The notes beneath the pieces were generated by a model that saw only the letters and a program-made list of their open reading frames with translations, was not told the origin of the DNA and made no database searches. The position numbers and the translations under genes are program-made. From the NCBI GenBank assembly GCA_003164895.1, contig PLUL01000020.1:1-64000 (forward strand): a stretch of 64,000 bases of DNA, given 5' to 3'. Shown here piece by piece: positions 24,186 to 32,522 of this stretch; positions within the stretch are counted from its first letter, which is position 1; each line of letters begins with the position of its first letter. Source of the stretch: Bacteroidota bacterium. Its GTDB lineage: Bacteria > Bacteroidota > Bacteroidia > Palsa-948.

Positions 24186-24220
24186 AAAAGCCCTTCAGAA
24201 ATTAATCTGAAAGGCTTTTT
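24186..24220. terminator. Bidirectional terminator between convergent genes
   Basis: Stem AAAAGCCCTTCAGA (24186-24199) / TCTGAAAGGCTTTT (24206-24219), one mismatch, with T runs on both sides. It sits between the DUF2061 stop (24090) and the stop of the minus-strand T9SS protein (24240). Confidence 0.85.
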
Positions 24221-24239
24221 GATTTACTTAGTTATTAAA

Positions 24240-25676
24240 TTACTGAATGATAATCTTTTTTACCGTTCTGGATTGTGCGTTGCCAATACCGAGAAAGTAA
24301 ACTCCTTTTTCAATGCCATTCATATTGAATTGCAAAGAACTTTTTCCTGAATGAATATCAATTTGATCTTTATAAATTAATCTGCCTGTTATATCCGTTA
24401 ATTCAATTTCCGATCTGTTTTCATCTGCAATAGCATTTACAGTTACAGAAAACACGCCCGAACTAGGGTTAGGATAAATATTCATATCGGCAAAATTATT
24501 TGGGTAGTTCCAAACACCTGCACCGGTAACATGTATTGAATCAATATCATTGATATTTCGCGGCTCAATCCAATTTGCATATTCAAAATGCACCACACCG
24601 GTGATATCATATTTTTTATTTTGTGTGTAGGTATATGTATAAATTATATTATCAACGGTATCTTCGCTATTGACAAGATTAGTGATGGTAGAATCTGAAA
24701 ACACATACCAAGCTGAAGTTGCATTATATCGAACATCGGTAACATCTTTTACTTTTATCAACATTCCTTCGTATTGTTCATTTTGAATTGTATTAAGTCC
24801 TACAAGAGTGGGAGGAGTTAATGCCTGATTGCCCGATGATACTTTTGTGAAATTAGTTATCTGTTGTATTTCTGTTTCATTATAATATTCTATTACCATT
24901 CCAGAAAAAGTAATACTATCACCTACGGAAACCAGATGGCTGTAATCATATACATTCAGAGCCGCCCATGCATTGGCATTTCTGGTTTGAACATAATATC
25001 CTGATTGAGAAATAGGAGGTGTAGTGCCATTATAAACCGCAGTAACAATTCCGCCTGTGGTTACAAACTTATTCTGGTATAGTGAATTTGCTGGATTCGC
25101 AGTAGTATATTGCACATTATATAAAGACACATTTGGTATAATTCCCACATTCGTGATTGTAACACTGTCAAGTGCTAAACTTCCACTTGCGGCAACAGTG
25201 CTTTTTACATAAAATAAAAATTGGGCATTCGCATTAGTTGAATCAGCTGTTACCTGCTGATTATAAACCGACCATGTTGTTGAATTTACAGCTATATAGG
25301 AAGGATTGGATTCATACCCGCCTCCGGTTGCATATTTCACTCCGTATAGTCCTGCTTTAATACTGCCTGCACCTTTCACCCAAAACCGAACATTATATAT
25401 TGTTCCCGCAGTTACAGCGATGGACTGAGTTGAAAAACGTTTCCCAGAAGTAGTTGCGTTTACTAATTTTACGCAGTAGGTGCCGTGGTATGGTCCTACG
25501 CTGTCTTTTTTTGCACTATCGGGTGTTGCAATGATATTAGTTTTTGAACCATCCCAGCCATTTACTGCTTGAATGCCTGTCCATGTTTCAAAGTCGCTTT
25601 GTAAAACAACTTGAGCCGAAAGAGTATTCACAAATACTCCAGCAATGAACATTAAAAAGAATAAAGTTTTTTTCAT
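24240..25676 (-). CDS. Secreted protein with carbohydrate-binding-like and OB-like regions, T9SS type A domain
   Basis: 478 residues. The signal peptide ends at LSAQ (about 22). Residues about 25-185 resemble a CBM4/9-type jelly roll (DFETWTGIQAVNGWDGS, GTYCVKLVNATTSG, YNVRFWVKG). Residues about 195-385 look like an OB-fold domain found in secreted nucleases (GGIVTAVYNG, GYYVQTRNANAW, VGDSITFSG, GMLIKVKDV). The end is a T9SS type A signal (MNIYPNPSSGVFSVTV to KKIIIQ). No catalytic domain is visible, so it may be a binding or adhesion protein. A TATTTTTG box lies upstream (25725-25732 reversed). Confidence 0.75.
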   Translation of the reverse strand: MKKTLFFLMFIAGVFVNTLSAQVVLQSDFETWTGIQAVNGWDGSKTNIIATPDSAKKDSVGPYHGTYCVKLVNATTSGKRFSTQSIAVTAGTIYNVRFWVKGAGSIKAGLYGVKYATGGGYESNPSYIAVNSTTWSVYNQQVTADSTNANAQFLFYVKSTVAASGSLALDSVTITNVGIIPNVSLYNVQYTTANPANSLYQNKFVTTGGIVTAVYNGTTPPISQSGYYVQTRNANAWAALNVYDYSHLVSVGDSITFSGMVIEYYNETEIQQITNFTKVSSGNQALTPPTLVGLNTIQNEQYEGMLIKVKDVTDVRYNATSAWYVFSDSTITNLVNSEDTVDNIIYTYTYTQNKKYDITGVVHFEYANWIEPRNINDIDSIHVTGAGVWNYPNNFADMNIYPNPSSGVFSVTVNAIADENRSEIELTDITGRLIYKDQIDIHSGKSSLQFNMNGIEKGVYFLGIGNAQSRTVKKIIIQ

Positions 25677-25886
25677 TTTGTATTTATATTAATTGGTTTT
25701 TATGTTTACAATTTACAAGTGTAGCAAAAATATAAATTAAAATCATTTAACACCTCAATCCATTTATCCGTTTTGTTTTGCTAACATAATATGTCCATAC
25801 ACAAAAGAAAGAAAATAATACGATTCTGATATTAAATAACTGATGTTACGCAGAAAAGCAATTAACCGCAGAGAACCGTGAGTTAT

Positions 25887-26807
25887 TTACATCACCGAAA
25901 CAATCTGAGAGTGGCTCACTGCATTTTCTTCGGACGAGTGAGCTAAAAAGGATGAGTGAACATTCACTTTTCTATACTCTTCTAAATTAAATTCGCGGTT
26001 TATTTCTTCGGTAACTGGAATATTATTTTTCGCATACAATTCTCTGTAATTGTAAATTCTCATTCTATTTTGCGGCTGCAAGCGGTTATCAATGCATTTC
26101 CATTCAGCAGAAGAAAACTTGAGGAAATTATAAATGGTAATGCTTTTATCCATGTGCGCAAAGTGATCGCTCAGATCAATGGCATGACTCATAACTCCCC
26201 CGCTCTTTCCAAGCCGTCTGAATTCTTTCAGTATCTCGTCCAATATTTCAGGATAGATATGCTCAAACGTATTATTGGAAGTTATGAGATCAATGCTCGC
26301 ATCAGGCAAATGAAGTTTGCGCGCATCCATCACCATATAAACAATGTTGTGCTTTTCGAGGAGATCAAAAAAATCAGGCGAAGGATGTTCTGCTTCATTC
26401 AAAACTATTTTCAATCGTTCCTCAGAAATGTCAGGAAGAAATTTATTGAGTTTACCGCTCCTGTGATATTCCAGAAATTTCAGCAGAGTAGTTTGTGTCA
26501 ATTCAGGATTGCTGAGGCGATTCAGGTCAACGGTGGTGATACTTCCGGCACCATACAAAAACATTCCAACCGGAACTACCGGATACCAACCTGTTCCGAT
26601 TTCGAGATGCGAAAAATCCTTTACCGAAGAATATTTTCTAAACTGTTTGTAATGTTCGCGGCAATGGATCAAGCGGTCTTCAAAATATTCATCCGACAGA
26701 TAAACACCGTGCGTAACATATTTCTGGAAGAAATAATTAATCTTCTGACTGAAAGGAAGAAAAGAAATTCCCTTCTGAACAATTGCTTTTAAAATCCACT
26801 TACTCAT
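25887..26807 (-). CDS. Class I SAM-dependent methyltransferase
   Basis: 306 residues. Rossmann motif I HLEIGTGWYPVVPVGMFLYG (about 68-87), then TTVDLN and a late Methyltransf_11 motif ASIDLITSNNTFEHIYPE. A 60-residue N-terminal helical extension precedes the domain. Substrate unknown; similar proteins occur near glycan or lipid biosynthesis genes. Monocistronic; 210 bases upstream of the T9SS gene hold nothing clear. Confidence 0.75.
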   Translation of the reverse strand: MSKWILKAIVQKGISFLPFSQKINYFFQKYVTHGVYLSDEYFEDRLIHCREHYKQFRKYSSVKDFSHLEIGTGWYPVVPVGMFLYGAGSITTVDLNRLSNPELTQTTLLKFLEYHRSGKLNKFLPDISEERLKIVLNEAEHPSPDFFDLLEKHNIVYMVMDARKLHLPDASIDLITSNNTFEHIYPEILDEILKEFRRLGKSGGVMSHAIDLSDHFAHMDKSITIYNFLKFSSAEWKCIDNRLQPQNRMRIYNYRELYAKNNIPVTEEINREFNLEEYRKVNVHSSFLAHSSEENAVSHSQIVSVM

Positions 26808-26898
26808 GAAAGCGCGAAGATACTATACTAAAACATTGGTGTAAATACTTATTTTCACAAAAATAATGCAAGTCACTTTTAATATTCAGCAAATAATA

Positions 26899-26906
26899 TA
26901 TATTTG
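26899..26906 (+). promoter_or_regulatory. Bacteroidota -7 box TATATTTG for the copper cluster
   Basis: TATATTTG at 26899-26906 with a T-rich -33 region about 20 bases earlier. Transcription would begin near 26913, 9 bases before the ATG at 26922. Confidence 0.5.
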
Positions 26907-26921
26907 CCTCACTTGAAAGAA

Positions 26922-27287
26922 ATGAAACGGCTTTTCTCCATATCAATGCTTACCGTTATCATGATGCAGACCTTCAGCACGCTCATTATTATTGCCGATT
27001 ACCAGCTGAATAAAAACTACATTGCTCAAAATCTCTGCGAAAATAAAAACAAGCCCCAATTACATTGCAACGGAAAATGTCAGTTGAGCAAACAATTGCA
27101 AAAACAGGAGAAAAACGAAAATGCTCCTTTCAATCCTATCAAAGAAAAAAATCAAATTCAATTATTCTGTCAATTGCATGATTTTGGTTTTACTAATTCT
27201 CAATCAATAAAAAATAATTACTTACCCTATCTGGAAAAGAAAATTACTTCTCCGATTTCTTCTACTTTCCATCCTCCTACCTGCTGA
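26922..27287 (+). CDS. Small HCNGKC-motif protein of metal-handling loci
   Basis: 121 residues from the ATG at 26922; the longer frame from 26904 starts inside the -7 box. One N-terminal hydrophobic segment (about 5-30), then NLCENKNKPQLHCNGKCQLS (about 42-61) with three Cys and one His, then a Lys/Glu-rich linker. This short Cys motif is typical of small Bacteroidota proteins next to copper or iron uptake genes. A metal relay at the membrane is plausible. It starts a run of same-strand genes up to 30424. Confidence 0.65.
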   Translation: MKRLFSISMLTVIMMQTFSTLIIIADYQLNKNYIAQNLCENKNKPQLHCNGKCQLSKQLQKQEKNENAPFNPIKEKNQIQLFCQLHDFGFTNSQSIKNNYLPYLEKKITSPISSTFHPPTC

Positions 27288-27387
27288 TTTCCTATTCCGA
27301 ATCTCATGGAGAAAATCTCTGTGAGTTATAATGCTTTTTATTCGCATTGAACAGCATTCAGAATTAAATCATTATTAAATTATTTTT

Positions 27388-28467
27388 ATGAAAATTCTTT
27401 TATATCGGATAGTGATATTCATCGCTACATTTATATTTCCCATCTTTATTTATGCACAAAGTGCTGATACTGCTGCCTGTTGTGCATCTAATTGCGACTG
27501 CACACGTCCGGATGGACATGCACCCGTTGGTGTTCAAACTGCCGACATTCACGAAAAAGGAGAATGGATGATTTCTTACTCATTCATGGATATGATGATG
27601 TCAGGCAACAGAAGTGGCACATCAAAAATAACCGATGATGGTGTTTTTCAAAATTATTATGCTTCGCCTGAAACGATGGGCATGCAGATGAATATGTTTA
27701 TGGTTATGTATGGAATCAGCAATAAGTTCAACGTAATGGCAATGTTAAATTTTATAAATAATTCCATGTCAATGAATATGGATCCTACTATGCAGATGCA
27801 CATGGGTGGAACAACAATGCCTATGGCAAGTATGGTTTCAAGCGCTGGTGGATTAGGAGACTCAAAAATTTATGCATTATATAAACTGACAGATAAAAGA
27901 AATGCTCATTTAGTTTTGGGATTAGGATTTAATATCCCAAACGGAAGTATTGAAAAAAAGAGTCTGAATATAGATTCGGTTATATCAAAAACTTCCTATT
28001 GCATGCAAACTGGTACAGGATCATTCGGAATTTTACCTTCCGTCGCATTTACCGGACAATCGTATTCTTTTTCTTGGGGAATTTCAGCAAAAGCAAATAT
28101 TCAAACGGGAGCTAATTCTGAAGGATACCAATTTGGCAACCAATATTCCGGAACAAGTTGGATCGCATATAAACTTTGTAAATTTTTAAGTGCATCGGTT
28201 CGGGCTGAAATTGAAAATACCGGAAGTATAAAAGGTTATGATCAGGACATTGCAATATTTTCGGCTAACGATCCTACTGCTAATCCTGCCAACTACGGCG
28301 GCACTTGCGCAACAGGATTTTTAGGTGTTAATTTTTATGTTCCCAAAGGAATATATAAAAATTTACGCATAGCTCTTGAATACGGTATTCCGTTTTATGA
28401 AAATCTGAATGGAGTACAAATGTCTGTGCAATCAAAACTCAATGCCGGAATAAGTTTTACATTTTAA
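27388..28467 (+). CDS. Outer-membrane beta-barrel protein, Met/His-rich, copper-associated
   Basis: 359 residues. The signal peptide ends near IYAQ (about 23). The mature N-terminus carries AACCASNCDCTRPDGHAPVG (Cys-rich), then the characteristic KGEWMISYSFMDMMMSGNRS and a Met-rich loop MSMNMDPTMQMHMGGTTMPM. The remainder is alternating beta-strand typical of a transporter-like barrel ending in TF. This family is found beside MbnP-like proteins. Inference: surface capture or passage of copper. Confidence 0.72.
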   Translation: MKILLYRIVIFIATFIFPIFIYAQSADTAACCASNCDCTRPDGHAPVGVQTADIHEKGEWMISYSFMDMMMSGNRSGTSKITDDGVFQNYYASPETMGMQMNMFMVMYGISNKFNVMAMLNFINNSMSMNMDPTMQMHMGGTTMPMASMVSSAGGLGDSKIYALYKLTDKRNAHLVLGLGFNIPNGSIEKKSLNIDSVISKTSYCMQTGTGSFGILPSVAFTGQSYSFSWGISAKANIQTGANSEGYQFGNQYSGTSWIAYKLCKFLSASVRAEIENTGSIKGYDQDIAIFSANDPTANPANYGGTCATGFLGVNFYVPKGIYKNLRIALEYGIPFYENLNGVQMSVQSKLNAGISFTF

Positions 28468-28494
28468 TAAAAAACATTTTTAAAAATTCCAACT

Positions 28495-29298
28495 ATGAAA
28501 ATCTCAATATATATTTTAATACTTATTTCTGCGATAGCGATCGCATTTACTTTCAATTCATGTAAAAAAACTGATACTTCACCAGCTCCTGTAGGAATGG
28601 GACATTTGTATTTTCACTTGCATACCGATATTCAGTCAACTGAAGTTGACTCAGGCAATCCTTATCCTGACGCAACCGGACGGATATTTGAATTAACGTA
28701 TGCGCAGTTTTTTATTTCAAGCATAACTATTTATAATTATAGTACAAATACGCCTTATAATTTGCCCGTAAATACAGGAATGCTAAAGTATATTGACAAT
28801 GAAGATTATTATATAGTTGATGTGCCGGCAGGAAATTACGGATCGGTATCTTTTAATATTGGATTATCACCTGTAGAAAACAGTACGCCACCAGCTACTT
28901 TGTATCCTATGTTCAATTCTGCTGTTAACGGTTTGCCTCCGACATCCATGTTTTGGAATTCTACATGGAATGCGAATCAGGGTTATGTTTTTTTAAACAT
29001 TCAAGGATTTGCCGATACAACTGCAGCCCACACAGGTAATTGTAATTTCTCGTTTAGTTACCAGATTGGCACCAATTCCATGTTAGAGCATGTGCAATTA
29101 CCTAAACAGCAGTTCACTATTTTACCGGGGCAAATAACATTTGTACATCAAATATGCGATTACGGAAATTTATTGCAAGGCATTCCATTTGTTCATAATG
29201 CCACACCATTCAATGCGGATTCCACAACAGCGCGAATGATTGCAAACAGAATTGCAAATAATTTTTTAAGATATGAAATGGCAACCATACAGCCTTAA
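28495..29298 (+). CDS. MbnP-like copper-binding lipoprotein
   Basis: 267 residues. The lipobox FNSC puts the lipidated Cys at 23. The mature domain matches the MbnP family: GHLYFHLHTDIQSTEVD, ELTYAQFFISSITIYN, YYIVDVPAGNYGSVSFNIGL, MFWNSTWNANQGYVFLNIQG. MbnP proteins bind copper and are linked to copper acquisition in methanotrophs and others. It overlaps the following haem lipoprotein gene by 26 bases. Confidence 0.82.
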   Translation: MKISIYILILISAIAIAFTFNSCKKTDTSPAPVGMGHLYFHLHTDIQSTEVDSGNPYPDATGRIFELTYAQFFISSITIYNYSTNTPYNLPVNTGMLKYIDNEDYYIVDVPAGNYGSVSFNIGLSPVENSTPPATLYPMFNSAVNGLPPTSMFWNSTWNANQGYVFLNIQGFADTTAAHTGNCNFSFSYQIGTNSMLEHVQLPKQQFTILPGQITFVHQICDYGNLLQGIPFVHNATPFNADSTTARMIANRIANNFLRYEMATIQP

Positions 29299-29659
29299 AC
29301 TACTATTCGCATTTGTGGTAATTATTGTAATGTCCAAATGCGAAAAAGAAAAAGGTTCTCCTTCAACAAAACCTTTACCTGCGGTTGTATCTTTTACCAG
29401 GGATATACAACCATTTTTTAGTTCTACCTGCGCAAATCCGGGTTGTCATTCAGGTTCAAGCCCAAAGTCGGGCTTGGACCTAAGTGACTCTCTTGTATCT
29501 TACAATAATCTTTTTACGAAACACGAAATAAATACACTTAATCCAACCGCAAGTAATTTGTACATATTTATGAATTCCAACATGCCTCCTTCAGGAAAAG
29601 TCCCATACGATTTGGCACTCGTTTTAAAGTGGATAGATCAGGGAGCAAAAAATAATTAA
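29273..29659 (+). CDS. c-type haem lipoprotein with CX4CH motif
   Basis: 128 residues. The lipobox VMSKC has Cys at 23. The haem-attachment site is C53-ANPG-C58-H59, a CX4CH spacing instead of the usual CX2CH. M104 in NSNMPPSG is a likely axial ligand. It resembles the short cytochrome c-like domains next to MbnP in many Bacteroidota. It could be a redox partner that reduces Cu2+ for uptake. The start overlaps the mbnP-like gene by 26 bases. Confidence 0.75.
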   Translation: MKWQPYSLKLLFAFVVIIVMSKCEKEKGSPSTKPLPAVVSFTRDIQPFFSSTCANPGCHSGSSPKSGLDLSDSLVSYNNLFTKHEINTLNPTASNLYIFMNSNMPPSGKVPYDLALVLKWIDQGAKNN

Positions 29660-29728
29660 TTTGATTAATGATCAACCGCTTTCTGAAATATTAGTTCAAT
29701 ATTATTTTCATCTTTGCAAACTTTATTT

Positions 29729-30424
29729 ATGGAAAGTTCAAAAGAATACAAACCAAGCATTAGTAACGACCGCTTCTTCATCGGAGTTCTCACATTCGTT
29801 GCCCTTTTTATTTTGACAATATTCATTTGGGATCCAATGAAAATAAAACCAGTGCAGCAGTTGCCTTTTTTAGGTCAGTGCCGATATGATACTGTAAGAA
29901 TAAACGGAAAATATAAATTAGATACCATTCATCACAAGGTACAAAATTTTTCTTTTACAGATCAAACCGGAAAAACAATTACGGCAGATGATTTTAAAGG
30001 CAAAATATATGTTGCCGATTTTTTCTTCACCACCTGCAAAAACATTTGCCCCATAATGACCAACCAGATGAAACGGGTGGTGGAAACATACAAGAACACT
30101 CCTTCGGTTTTATTTTTATCGCACACCGTTTTCCCCGAACACGATTCGGTGAATGTATTAGCTGAGTATGCCAAAATCCACAATGCAGATCCTAACCGAT
30201 GGCATTTTGTTACCGGAAAGAAAAAAGATTTGTATGACATGGCACGCAAAAGTTATTTACTTTCTACCGACAGCGGCGATGGAGGCAAAGAGGATTTTGT
30301 GCATACACAAATGTTTGCTCTTGTGGATGTGAACCGCCATGTGCGTGGATTTTACAACGGCACCGATTCATTGGATGTAAATAAACTCATAGTGGATATT
30401 GACCGCCTGTTGAAAACAAAATAG
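29729..30424 (+). CDS. SCO1/SenC family protein
   Basis: 231 residues from the ATG at 29729 (the frame opens at 29714, inside a CATCTTTG box at 29709-29716). One N-terminal membrane helix (17-35) and a periplasmic thioredoxin fold (about 72-230). The copper ligands are C103 and C107 in TTCKNICP, plus H192 in FVHTQMF. SCO proteins deliver copper to the CuA site of cytochrome c oxidase. It ends the copper cluster, with its own probable promoter. Confidence 0.92.
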   Translation: MESSKEYKPSISNDRFFIGVLTFVALFILTIFIWDPMKIKPVQQLPFLGQCRYDTVRINGKYKLDTIHHKVQNFSFTDQTGKTITADDFKGKIYVADFFFTTCKNICPIMTNQMKRVVETYKNTPSVLFLSHTVFPEHDSVNVLAEYAKIHNADPNRWHFVTGKKKDLYDMARKSYLLSTDSGDGGKEDFVHTQMFALVDVNRHVRGFYNGTDSLDVNKLIVDIDRLLKTK

Positions 30425-30470
30425 TTATTTTTTTATCAGAATACATATTCAACAACTTGACATAAAATAA

Positions 30471-30502
30471 TTTGTACATTGTTTTTTATTATAGTACCTT
30501 TA
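30471..30502 (+). promoter_or_regulatory. Bacteroidota -33/-7 promoter of the M1 peptidase gene
   Basis: TTTG at 30471-30474, 20 bases, then TACCTTTA at 30495-30502, one base off the TAnnTTTG consensus. Transcription should start near 30509; the TTG start codon is at 30522. Confidence 0.6.
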
Positions 30503-30521
30503 CTTACTAAAATTCACCCCA

Positions 30522-32453
30522 TTGAAACGAATTTTATTTTTTTCTTTTGCTTTTTGCTTTCTGCTTGTCAAAGCACAACAAGCTCCTACCAATGAGCAAT
30601 TTCTAAAACTTGTTGAATCGGAAAAACAAGCGCATGTTTCAATAACAACTCCAACGCCTTTAACGACAATTTCCGATTACGATGTCATCTATCACAGATG
30701 CGAGTGGCAGGTTGATCCTGCGGTAAGATCTATCACAGGAAAAGTAACCACTTACTTTAAACCTCTTACTACAAATTTTGATTCTATAAAATTTAATCTT
30801 ACCGATTCGCTTACGGTTGATTCAGTAAAATACCACAACAGTCCGCTGTTGATTTCACATTCAGGAAATATTATTAATGCTCTTTTGCCATCGGTAATTC
30901 CAATGAATACACTTGATTCGGTTTCGATATATTATCATGGAGTTCCGGCAAATTCAGGTTTTGGTTCGTTCGTTCAATCAACACATAGCGCAACAAATAA
31001 CACCCCTGTGATATGGACACTTTCGGAACCTAACGGTGCAAGCGACTGGTGGCCCTGCAAGAATAGTTTGACCGACAAAGCAGATTCCATTGATGTAATT
31101 ATTACTTCTCCATCGGCATACCGCGCAGCAAGCAACGGGCTTTTGGTTTCAGAAACAATTATTGGATCAAATAGAATTTGCCATTGGCGACATCGCTATC
31201 CTATTGCAACATATTTAATTTGCCTTGCAGTTACAAATTATGTTCAATATACAAGTTATGTTCCTTTCAATTTAACCAATTTATTAGAATTGAGTTATGT
31301 GTATCCAGAAGACTCTGCAAATGTAGTTACTCAAACTCCGGCGGATATTCCCATCATGCAATTGTATGATTCGCTTTTCGGGATTTATCCTTTTATGAAA
31401 GAAAAATACGGACATGTGGAAGCAGGAATGACGGAGGAACATCAGACGATGACTTTTTTCGGCATTACATCTTTTGGTTTTGAAACGCTGGCGCATGAAC
31501 TTGCGCATCATTGGTTTGGCGATAAAATCACTTGTGCAAGCTGGCATGATGTATGGCTCAACGAAGGTTTTGCAACTTATCTGTCAGGTTTATGCTATGA
31601 ACATATGCAAAATGGTTATTGGTGGATGCCATTTAAAGTGATGCGAATGAACTGGGCTACAAGTGTTCCAAACGGGTCGGTGTGGTGCCCGGATACATTG
31701 GACTACAATAGAATTTTCGACAGCAATTTGAGTTATGGAAAAGGTGCCATGATACTTCATCAGTTAAGATGGATATTGGGCGATGCTACCTTTTTTGCTG
31801 CGATAAATAATTATTTAAATGATCCGCTTCTCGCTTATGGATTTGCTCATACTTACGATCTGCAGCATCATTTTGAAATTGCTTCCGGACAAAATCTTAC
31901 ATGGTATTTTAACGATTGGTTTACAGGAAAGGGATTTCCATCTTATCAGATAAACTGGAATCAGGTTACAGATACTGTTCATCTCACCGTAAACCAAACT
32001 CAATCCGATCCTTCAGTTACATTCTTTGCACTGCCTTTGCCGATTGAATTTAAGAACGCCACAAAGGATACCATTATCCGCCTTCAGAATAATTTCTCGG
32101 GACAAAATTTCAGCGTGCATATTCCTTTCAATGTTGATTCGGTAAAACTCGATCCACAACTTTGGATCATTACGGCAAATAATCTTGTGTCATCGGTAAA
32201 TGAAAATGAGATATTAAAATACGTTTCTGTTTTTCCTAATCCTGTTCATGATCACTTGCAAATTATATTTTCAAAACCTTTCGATAATATGACCATGAAA
32301 TTATTAGATGTAACCGGAAGAGAAATTAAAAATATTTTTGCGAACAATAAAAGCAACGTAACGATCGATTGCAAAGAAACAGCTTCGGGATTTTATTTGC
32401 TTCAGTTTAATTCAGCAGGGCAAACCGCCAGTAAGAAAATAATTATCCATTAG
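30522..32453 (+). CDS. Secreted M1-family metallopeptidase with T9SS type A domain
   Basis: 643 residues, TTG start. The signal peptide ends around VKAQ (about 18). The N-terminal beta domain of M1 peptidases is followed by the zinc site HELAHHWFGD (H325, E326, H329) and the third ligand Glu in WLNEGFATYLSG. The exopeptidase loop reads GMTEEHQTM where classic enzymes have GAMEN. The C-terminus is a T9SS type A signal (VSVFPNPVHDHLQIIF to KKIIIH). It cleaves N-terminal residues from peptides outside the cell. Confidence 0.92.
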   Translation: MKRILFFSFAFCFLLVKAQQAPTNEQFLKLVESEKQAHVSITTPTPLTTISDYDVIYHRCEWQVDPAVRSITGKVTTYFKPLTTNFDSIKFNLTDSLTVDSVKYHNSPLLISHSGNIINALLPSVIPMNTLDSVSIYYHGVPANSGFGSFVQSTHSATNNTPVIWTLSEPNGASDWWPCKNSLTDKADSIDVIITSPSAYRAASNGLLVSETIIGSNRICHWRHRYPIATYLICLAVTNYVQYTSYVPFNLTNLLELSYVYPEDSANVVTQTPADIPIMQLYDSLFGIYPFMKEKYGHVEAGMTEEHQTMTFFGITSFGFETLAHELAHHWFGDKITCASWHDVWLNEGFATYLSGLCYEHMQNGYWWMPFKVMRMNWATSVPNGSVWCPDTLDYNRIFDSNLSYGKGAMILHQLRWILGDATFFAAINNYLNDPLLAYGFAHTYDLQHHFEIASGQNLTWYFNDWFTGKGFPSYQINWNQVTDTVHLTVNQTQSDPSVTFFALPLPIEFKNATKDTIIRLQNNFSGQNFSVHIPFNVDSVKLDPQLWIITANNLVSSVNENEILKYVSVFPNPVHDHLQIIFSKPFDNMTMKLLDVTGREIKNIFANNKSNVTIDCKETASGFYLLQFNSAGQTASKKIIIH

Positions 32454-32522
32454 TCTAAAATAAAACCTGTACCGCTCCAAAATAAATAACCCCTGTAACT
32501 TCTTTGATTATATTTGTTCTCT

